64,000 nt of DNA, taken from contig PAPI01000024.1 in the NCBI GenBank assembly GCA_002708845.1, positions 496,001 through 560,000 of the forward strand, read 5' to 3'. The notes below the pieces were generated by a model that saw nothing but the letters and a program-made list of their open reading frames with translations, had not been told where the DNA came from and did no database searches. Below, in pieces: positions 58,367-64,000 of the stretch. The position numbers and the translations under genes were made by a program. This DNA comes from Leeuwenhoekiella sp. GTDB lineage: Bacteria > Bacteroidota > Bacteroidia > Flavobacteriales > Flavobacteriaceae. Every line of letters begins with the position of its first letter. Positions within the stretch are counted from its first letter, which is position 1.

Positions 58367-61219
58367 TTATCGACTTAAATACATTTTTCTTCTCGCGTAC
58401 AAATCGTAAAAGGCATCATCCTTTAAACTGTCGATAAACAAGATGCTTTCGCCGGTACTTTTCATTTCAGGTCCTAATTGCTTATTCACATTCGGGAATT
58501 TGTTAAATGAGAACACGGGTTGTTTAATCGCATAACCATCTAGTTTCGGATTAAAATCAAAATCAGTCACTTTCTTTTCGCCCAACATTACCTTAGTGGC
58601 ATAGTTCACGTATGGCTCTCCATAGGCTTTTGCTATAAAAGGAACGGTACGCGACGCACGCGGGTTGGCTTCGATAATATACACCTTATCGTCTTTAATC
58701 GCAAACTGAATGTTGATCAATCCTACCGTATTAAGTGCCAGAGCAATCTTATGTGTGTGATCTTTAATTTGCTGAATTACTAAATCTCCCAGGTTAAACG
58801 GAGGCAAAGTAGCGTTTGAATCCCCGGAGTGTATTCCACAAGGCTCTATATGTTCCATAATACCAATGATCTGAACATTCTCTCCGTCACAAATGGCATC
58901 AGCTTCGGCCTCAATTGCACCATCCAGATAATGGTCTAAAAGCAATTTATTATTTGGGATCTTTCGAAGTAAATCAACTACCGTCTCTTCAAGTTCGTCT
59001 TTGTTGATCACAATTTTCATTCCCTGACCACCCAATACATAAGAAGGTCTTACCAAAATGGGGAAGTCAAGGCGGTCTGCAACAGCAAGTGCTTCTTCAG
59101 CAGTTTCTGCCACATCAAACTCCGGATAGGGAATTCCATTTTCTTTTAAAAGTCTGGAGAAACTACCGCGGTCTTCAGCAAGGTCAAGCGCCTTATAGCT
59201 GGTTCCTATAATTTTAATTCCGTAACGATCTAATTTCTCTGCCAGTTTAAGAGCAGTCTGCCCACCCAACTGAACGATTACGCCCTCTGGTTTTTCGTGA
59301 CGAATGATGTCGTAAATATGTTCCCAGAATACCGGTTCAAAATACAGTTTGTCTGCAATATCAAAGTCAGTCGAAACTGTCTCCGGGTTACAGTTGATCA
59401 TTATGGTCTCGTATCCGCATTCGGCAGCTGCCATAACTCCGTGTACACAGCAGTAGTCAAACTCAATCCCCTGACCGATACGGTTAGGGCCTGAGCCTAG
59501 CACCACAACTTTCTTCTTGTCAGTTACCTTACTTTCGTTGTCTGCAAAACGCTCACCTGAAGGCAACTCCATTTCATTTTCAAAAGTGGAATAGAAATAA
59601 GGTGTTTGTGCTACAAATTCCGCGGCACAGGTATCTACCAGTTTGTAGACACGGTTGATTTTAAATTCATCCCGTTTATCATAAACATGGCTTTCAAGAC
59701 AGTCAAGCATATGTGCGATCTGACGGTCTGCAAAACCTTTTTGCTTGGCTTCAAGCAATAAATCACGTGGCAGGGTGTCTATTTTATACTTCGAGATTTC
59801 TTTCTCAAGTGCATCCATCTCCTCAAATTGCTTGAGGAACCACATATCAATTTTAGTAATCTCGTGAATACGACTCAGCGGAATACCCATTTGTATGGCA
59901 TCATAAATCGTAAAGACGCGGTCCCAACTCGGGTTCGTCAATTTTTCAATAATCTTATCATAGTTGGTATAGCCTTTACCATCTGCGCCTAAACCATTAC
60001 GTTTGATTTCTAGAGATTGGGTTGCTTTATGCAACGCTTCTTGAAAAGAGCGGCCAATACCCATCACCTCTCCTACTGATTTCATCTGCAGACCTAAAGT
60101 ACGGTCGCTACCTTCAAATTTGTCGAAATTCCAACGTGGGATTTTTACTATCACATAATCAAGCGTGGGTTCAAATAATGCCGAAGTTGATTTAGTAATC
60201 TGATTATCGAGTTCGTCAAGCGTATAACCAATAGCGAGTTTGGAAGCAATCTTGGCAATAGGATATCCCGTTGCTTTTGAAGCCAAAGCCGAAGAACGCG
60301 ATACCCGTGGATTGATCTCAATCGCAATAATATCTTCTTTCTCGTCAGGGCTTACGGCAAATTGTACGTTACACCCACCGGCAAAATCACCAATAGAACG
60401 CATCATATGAATGGCCATATCACGCATACGCTGAAAAGTATGATCACTCAAGGTCATCGCTGGAGCCACGGTGATTGAATCTCCCGTGTGAATTCCCATA
60501 GGATCCATATTCTCAATCGTACAGATGATAACCACGTTGTTATTCTTATCGCGAAGTAACTCAAGCTCATACTCCTTCCAGCCCATCAGGGCTTTATCAA
60601 TCATCACCTCATGAATGGGCGATATCTCAAGACCGTGACTCAATAATGCGTCAAAATCTTCAGGTTTGTATACAATAGAAGCACCTGCCCCACCTAAGGT
60701 GTATGATGCACGAATTACCAGCGGAAAACCAAACTCCTGAGCGATTTCCTTTCCTTTTAAAAACGAAGTTGCAGTAGCCTGCGGAGCCATACCAATGCCT
60801 ATTTTAAGCATAAGCTCCCTAAACTTCTCGCGATCTTCCGTAATATTAATCGCATCAATATCAACACCAATCAATTCAACCCCATAGTCTTTCCAAATCC
60901 CTTTCTCATCGGCTTCAATACACAGGTTAAGTGCGGTCTGCCCACCCATTGTAGGTAACACCGCATCAATTTGTGGATGCTCTTCAAGAATTTTTACAAT
61001 TGATTTGGTTGTAAGCGGTAATAGGTAAATATGATCAGCCATTACCGGGTCTGTCATAATGGTCGCCGGATTCGAATTGATAAGAATGGTTTCTATACCG
61101 TCTTCGCGTAATGATCTTAAAGCCTGTGATCCTGAGTAGTCAAATTCACAAGCCTGACCTATAATGATTGGACCAGAACCGATAATTAGAATTGATTTAA
61201 GTTTTTCGTTTTTAGGCAT
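58367..61219 (-). CDS. carB: Carbamoyl phosphate synthase large subunit (short form)
   Basis: A 950-residue enzyme that makes carbamoyl phosphate from bicarbonate, ammonia and two ATP for arginine and pyrimidine synthesis. Two ATP-grasp halves are present: the first begins at SILIIGSGPIIIGQACEFDYSG and carries INPRVSRSSALASKATGYPIA; the second begins at VVVLGSGPNRIGQGIEFDYCC and has EANPRASRTVPFIAKA. The protein ends soon after the second synthetase domain at about 935-950. The C-terminal MGS-like regulatory domain (about 120 residues in E. coli) is missing. No carA is beside it. Confidence 0.96.
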   Translation of the reverse strand: MPKNEKLKSILIIGSGPIIIGQACEFDYSGSQALRSLREDGIETILINSNPATIMTDPVMADHIYLLPLTTKSIVKILEEHPQIDAVLPTMGGQTALNLCIEADEKGIWKDYGVELIGVDIDAINITEDREKFRELMLKIGIGMAPQATATSFLKGKEIAQEFGFPLVIRASYTLGGAGASIVYKPEDFDALLSHGLEISPIHEVMIDKALMGWKEYELELLRDKNNNVVIICTIENMDPMGIHTGDSITVAPAMTLSDHTFQRMRDMAIHMMRSIGDFAGGCNVQFAVSPDEKEDIIAIEINPRVSRSSALASKATGYPIAKIASKLAIGYTLDELDNQITKSTSALFEPTLDYVIVKIPRWNFDKFEGSDRTLGLQMKSVGEVMGIGRSFQEALHKATQSLEIKRNGLGADGKGYTNYDKIIEKLTNPSWDRVFTIYDAIQMGIPLSRIHEITKIDMWFLKQFEEMDALEKEISKYKIDTLPRDLLLEAKQKGFADRQIAHMLDCLESHVYDKRDEFKINRVYKLVDTCAAEFVAQTPYFYSTFENEMELPSGERFADNESKVTDKKKVVVLGSGPNRIGQGIEFDYCCVHGVMAAAECGYETIMINCNPETVSTDFDIADKLYFEPVFWEHIYDIIRHEKPEGVIVQLGGQTALKLAEKLDRYGIKIIGTSYKALDLAEDRGSFSRLLKENGIPYPEFDVAETAEEALAVADRLDFPILVRPSYVLGGQGMKIVINKDELEETVVDLLRKIPNNKLLLDHYLDGAIEAEADAICDGENVQIIGIMEHIEPCGIHSGDSNATLPPFNLGDLVIQQIKDHTHKIALALNTVGLINIQFAIKDDKVYIIEANPRASRTVPFIAKAYGEPYVNYATKVMLGEKKVTDFDFNPKLDGYAIKQPVFSFNKFPNVNKQLGPEMKSTGESILFIDSLKDDAFYDLYARRKMYLSR

Positions 61220-61268
61220 TAGTGCTCAGATTAAGAATGTTTGGTTAAATTTAGTCTGGAGTATTTAC

Positions 61269-61302
61269 AAAAAAAAGGTGTTACTTAAAAAAGTAACACC
61301 TT
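61269..61302 (-). terminator. Terminator of rpmH
   Basis: AAGGTGTTACTT / AAGTAACACCTT (12 bp) with an AAAA loop, followed by a T run on the minus strand. It separates rpmH from carB. Confidence 0.9.
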
Positions 61303-61325
61303 GATATTTTAAATGATAAAATCAT

Positions 61326-61487
61326 TTATTTTTTATGTCTTAGCTCAGAAGATACAGATAATCTCTTTCTACCCTTTGCTCTTCTACGTGCAAGGACTTT
61401 ACGACCGTTAGCAGTAGCCATACGCTCGCGGAAACCATGCTTATTTCTTCTTTTCCTTTTTGAAGGTTGAAACGTTCTTTTGCTCAT
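61326..61487 (-). CDS. rpmH: 50S ribosomal protein L34
   Basis: A 53-residue protein starting [19 protein letters not shown] and containing [22 protein letters not shown], the typical L34 pattern. It is too short for a normal ORF threshold. The usual neighbours rnpA and dnaA are absent, so this gene is isolated from the classical origin-linked cluster. It has a full-consensus promoter upstream and its own terminator. Confidence 0.98.
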   Translation of the reverse strand: MSKRTFQPSKRKRRNKHGFRERMATANGRKVLARRRAKGRKRLSVSSELRHKK

Positions 61488-61559
61488 TGTGTATCTTCTT
61501 TAATCTTCCTTAAACTTTTCTATTGTAATTTTGAGAATGGCCTTCTCAAAAGCTGGGCG

Positions 61560-61589
61560 CAAATATACAAACAGTTTCTTATTCAACAA
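61560..61589 (-). promoter_or_regulatory. rpmH promoter
   Basis: On the minus strand TTG (61589-61587), exactly 19 bases, then TATATTTG (61567-61560). Full match to the Bacteroidota consensus. The predicted leader before the ATG is about 65 bases. Confidence 0.8.
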
Positions 61590-61623
61590 GCGCAAAGTTT
61601 AAAATATTTCAGATTGTTTTTAT

Positions 61624-61631
61624 TACATTTG
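61624..61631 (+). promoter_or_regulatory. Candidate -7 element of the TPR membrane protein gene
   Basis: TACATTTG matches TAnnTTTG. It is divergent from the rpmH promoter and gives a leader of about 65 bases to the ATG at 61702. No TTG stands at -33. Confidence 0.45.
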
Positions 61632-61701
61632 CAGGCTCAATAAAACAGGCACTTATAGGTATAAGCAAGTGCTTTGATTTAACACTTTAAGAATCCCGAT
61701 A

Positions 61702-62259
61702 ATGTTCAACAAAAATATAAAACTCGTTTTAGCTGTTCTAATAATCGCATTAGCTGTTTGGCAATTTGCAGATCGTTCTATTGGTAACGGCATTTTATTG
61801 ATTCTACTGGCAGGTATTTTTGTTCTCTTATATTTTAAGAACGAAATCCTCATACTGGCTTTCTTGAGATTAAGAAAACAGGATTTTGACGGCGCTAAAA
61901 AATGGCTTGATAAAATTAAAAATCCAGAAGCAGCACTGGTACGCAAGCAAGAAGGGTATTATAATTATCTCAACGGCCTGATGGTTTCTCAAACCAATAT
62001 GATACAGGCTGAGAAATATTTTAAGAAAGCTGTTCAACTGGGTCTTAGCATGGACGCTGATTTGGCGATGGCCAAAATAAATCTTGCCGGCATTGCGATG
62101 ACTAAAAACAGACGCCGGGAGGCTGACAAGTTACTTGCGGAAGCAAAGAAGCTAGACAAACACAATATGCTTACAGAGCAGATTAAAATGATGAAGCAGC
62201 AAATGAAGCAGGCTGCAAATATGCCTCGCCAGCAATATGGCCGAGGTGCGCGCAGGTAA
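61702..62259 (+). CDS. Membrane protein with TPR-like repeats
   Basis: A 185-residue protein. Two membrane helices lie at about 6-22 and 29-47 and are joined by a short loop. The remainder is helical, with TPR-like pairs (for example AEKYFKKAVQLGLSMDADLAMAKINL in part), and ends in a basic tail rich in Gln, Lys and Arg. Function is unknown. Similar proteins are conserved in Bacteroidota. It faces the opposite direction from rpmH. Confidence 0.75.
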   Translation: MFNKNIKLVLAVLIIALAVWQFADRSIGNGILLILLAGIFVLLYFKNEILILAFLRLRKQDFDGAKKWLDKIKNPEAALVRKQEGYYNYLNGLMVSQTNMIQAEKYFKKAVQLGLSMDADLAMAKINLAGIAMTKNRRREADKLLAEAKKLDKHNMLTEQIKMMKQQMKQAANMPRQQYGRGARR

Positions 62260-62405
62260 TTTTAAATACGCTCCTTAAACTGCAAAATTCCATTTTTATA
62301 ATAGGTTTTATCTGAAAGGCGCACTATCCTGAAAATAGATTGCGTTCTTTAACGATTATAAATTTCACTTTATCGATAAGTTTTTATTGCCCGTTGAGCA
62401 CTAGA

Positions 62406-62413
62406 TATCTTTG
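62406..62413 (+). promoter_or_regulatory. -7 element of the thioredoxin-like gene
   Basis: TATCTTTG is an exact match, 17 bases before the ATG at 62430. A TTG at 62387-62389 is 16 bases upstream, a little short. It shows that the frame opening at 62340 is not the start. Confidence 0.5.
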
Positions 62414-62429
62414 TGACTCAAGTGTTTAT

Positions 62430-63137
62430 ATGGCAAGAACTCTACTTATACTTTTACTCATTTCTATATTTAATCTGCAGGCGCAGGAGGAGCAAAAAGT
62501 GCTTTTTTCTGATGCTTTGGCTGCAAATATGGATCAGTACACCGCCCGGGTGGATGAAGCCCTCAGGTACGGTGAATTTGATTTTGCCAAATCTTTATTT
62601 GACAGCCTGGTAAAAAACAACTTGCAGGGCACCTATATCGACAAACTCGAGTTTGAAAGCCTTAATAATTCGTTTATCACTTCTACTGAAGATTTTGAGC
62701 GCCCCACAATTATACTTACCTATTCTTCCTGGTGTATTCCCAGCGATGGGGAAATTCCTGTTCTCAATAAGCTAGCAGAGCGCTATGCCGGATTGGTAGA
62801 TTTTATCGTTTTATTCTGGGATTCAAAAAGCACTGTTCGAAAGGAGGCTAAAAAATTCAACAAAACGATTCAAATCGCCTATGTAGATGAAGTGCAGAAC
62901 AAGCACATGAAGACGGTAAACCTTCTGAAACATGCTTTAGGCATTTCGCTTTCTTATGTAGTGGCTGCAGACGGACAAATTTTGGATATTAACAGAAGAC
63001 CCCCAAACCAGTTGGGAATTTCAACTACAGAGGTGATCAATCAGAATCTAGTCTTTTTGAGCCGTCAGATCGCAGCGATAAAGCTTGATCTTAACATCAA
63101 CATCAATGATCTTCCGGAATCACTGGCAACATTTTAA
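62430..63137 (+). CDS. Exported thioredoxin-like protein with a single active-site Cys
   Basis: A 235-residue protein. The start at 62430 opens a Sec signal peptide (ending near LQAQ). An N-terminal helical part is followed by a thioredoxin/TlpA-like fold (about 90-190). The active-site segment is SSWCIPSDGEIP, where the second Cys of CxxC is Ser. This may mean a disulfide isomerase-like or regulatory role instead of oxidoreductase activity. ADGQILDINRRP is the typical C-terminal strand pair. A terminator follows. The partner is unknown. Confidence 0.8.
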   Translation: MARTLLILLLISIFNLQAQEEQKVLFSDALAANMDQYTARVDEALRYGEFDFAKSLFDSLVKNNLQGTYIDKLEFESLNNSFITSTEDFERPTIILTYSSWCIPSDGEIPVLNKLAERYAGLVDFIVLFWDSKSTVRKEAKKFNKTIQIAYVDEVQNKHMKTVNLLKHALGISLSYVVAADGQILDINRRPPNQLGISTTEVINQNLVFLSRQIAAIKLDLNININDLPESLATF

Positions 63138-63161
63138 TTTTGCATCTAACATAACACCCTT

Positions 63162-63190
63162 AAAAAAGGAGCTTTCAAAGCTCCTTTTTT
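63162..63190. terminator. Bidirectional terminator
   Basis: AAAAAAGGAGCTTT / AAAGCTCCTTTTTT is a near-perfect stem with a very short loop. T runs are on both strands, serving the converging thioredoxin-like and transglycosylase genes. Confidence 0.9.
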
Positions 63191-63214
63191 TATTTTCTAG
63201 ATGACTAGAGATAC

Positions 63215-64000
63215 CTATTGACCTACACTATAAACTCCCTTCTCCGGAATCTCGATATAATATAGTTTCCGAGAGGCATTGTTGAGATGATCTTCTCGTA
63301 ACCAGGGATTGTGAATTTTCAAAATTTTATAATTGATGCCGAAGCCCTGAGCAAACTTTACAAAATCCGTTACCGCAGTATCCACTTTTACCTTGTAAGT
63401 AGGAACGGTTTGATACAGATCATCCTCGGTAAAATTAAAACCATATTTCTGAGGTTCCTTTAAGATTTCCTTTAAAGCCAAAATACGAAACACATATCTA
63501 CCCGTTTCTTCCCCCAGAAGCAAATCGTAGTAACCGGCAACATCCTGAGCCTCAAGCCTTCTATTGATACCTGCATTTCCGGCATTATAGCCTGCCGCAG
63601 CCAGCGTCCAGCTTCCCAAATAATCTTTAGACTTCTTTAAATATTTACATGCCGCACGTGTTGCAAGCTCTACATTGTAACGCTCATCTACATTGTCATT
63701 AACCTCAAGACCCAATTCTTTGCCTGTTCCGCCCAGTATTTGCCAGAAGCCGGTAGCCCTTGCCGGTGATACTGCCTGAGTCAACCCACTTTCTATCACA
63801 GCCAGATACTTAAAATCATCCGGTAAACCTTCTTCCTTAAGAATGGGTTCTATAATGGGAAAAAATTTTTCCGCACGTTTAATAATAAGTAAGCCATTAG
63901 ACTGCCAGTATGTGTTGACCAGTAATTCCCGATCCATCCGTTCGCGTATATCTGGATCTTCAAGCGGTACTCGCTCGCCAGCAAAATCCATAGATTCCGG
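63215..64000 (-). CDS. MltD-type lytic transglycosylase (partial, N-terminus off window)
   Basis: The frame continues past the right edge; an internal ATG at 63991 is not the likely start, since upstream in-frame codons (P-E-S) match the family pattern before MDFAGERVPL. About 262 residues are seen. The SLT domain has the catalytic Glu in LAVIESGL, then SPARATGFWQI and AAAGYNAGNAGINRRL. The C-terminal part has a LysM-like segment (YKVKVDTAVTDFVKFAQGF in part). It cleaves peptidoglycan to 1,6-anhydro products and is probably anchored in the envelope. The gene has its own terminator. Confidence 0.9.
   Translation of the reverse strand, partial: PESMDFAGERVPLEDPDIRERMDRELLVNTYWQSNGLLIIKRAEKFFPIIEPILKEEGLPDDFKYLAVIESGLTQAVSPARATGFWQILGGTGKELGLEVNDNVDERYNVELATRAACKYLKKSKDYLGSWTLAAAGYNAGNAGINRRLEAQDVAGYYDLLLGEETGRYVFRILALKEILKEPQKYGFNFTEDDLYQTVPTYKVKVDTAVTDFVKFAQGFGINYKILKIHNPWLREDHLNNASRKLYYIEIPEKGVYSVGQ

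Noticed and set aside
61220-61701. Replication origin next to rpmH
   Set aside because: rpmH is present but rnpA, dnaA and clustered DnaA boxes are not seen here.
1-64000. Prophage, integrative element or defence island
   Set aside because: No integrase, transposase, tRNA attachment site or recognised defence gene was found; gene content is mostly core and envelope functions.

Overview
The window looks like a chromosomal segment from the phylum Bacteroidota, most likely a marine or environmental member of the Flavobacteriaceae. Signs of this are promoters of the Bacteroidota type (TTG, about 19 bases, TAnnTTTG) instead of E. coli-type -35/-10 boxes, a type IX secretion C-terminal domain, 2TM-domain/LytTR regulation, DUF4252 proteins beside an ECF sigma factor, a LETM1-related 'biofilm' protein, a VWA/AAA ATPase operon, and a carB of only about 950 residues. 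The genus cannot be fixed from this sequence alone. I found no tRNA, rRNA, IS element, prophage or CRISPR array. Gene density is high, and most gaps hold a promoter, a terminator or both.

Layout. 1-2.9 kb: operon on the minus strand of VWA protein, mercaptopyruvate-type sulfurtransferase and AAA ATPase (cut by the window edge). 3-7 kb: FAS1 lipoprotein and a large secreted BNR/VPS10-like protein. 7.2-9.8 kb: divergent App1-type phosphatidate phosphatase and diacylglycerol kinase, then a Cu/Zn-SOD lipoprotein. 9.9-11.2 kb: ECF sigma factor with an RskA-type anti-sigma factor, followed by a structured gap that may encode a small minus-strand RNA. 11.6-17 kb: LETM1-related protein, DUF2254 membrane protein, then a minus-strand sensory operon (59-residue secreted peptide, histidine kinase fused to a 2TM domain, separate 2TM protein, LytTR regulator). 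17.1-22.7 kb: a 1222-residue phosphoesterase-like/outer-membrane barrel fusion and two rhodanese genes. 22.7-28 kb: HxlR regulator and target oxidoreductase, rpiA, MocA-like and XdhC-like genes, a VIT-family transporter and rdgB.

28-38 kb: DEAD-box helicase with a structured leader, carboxypeptidase-regulatory-like protein, VOC protein, small membrane protein, trmH-like methyltransferase, a lipoprotein built from seven CHRD repeats, sirtuin, haem-binding protein, HEAT-like protein and purB. 38-47 kb: ackA and pta, an ECF sigma/anti-sigma/DUF4252 operon, and two tandem S41 peptidases. 47-52.4 kb: a corrinoid uptake locus in which a cobalamin riboswitch precedes a BtuB-type TonB receptor and a divergent operon encodes binding protein, permease and ATPase. 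52.4-64 kb: rmuC, small conserved proteins, a WYL regulator with a RidA-like gene, a DUF819 transporter-like protein, a T9SS cargo protein, carB, rpmH, a TPR membrane protein, a thioredoxin-like protein and the 3' part of an MltD-type lytic transglycosylase gene.

The less ordinary observations are: (i) a cobalamin riboswitch whose peripheral arm appears to be made of complementary 7-base repeats; (ii) an apparently independent minus-strand transcript at about 11.29-11.43 kb with its own terminator and a 10-codon ORF enclosed by a stem; (iii) a 59-residue exported peptide coupled by TAATG to a sensor kinase; (iv) a three-part outer-membrane protein whose phosphoesterase metal ligands are partly lost and whose middle has a kinase-like GDWDRH motif. 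Several domains here seem to have lost active-site residues (rhodanese, RidA-like, cupredoxin-like, sirtuin zinc site).
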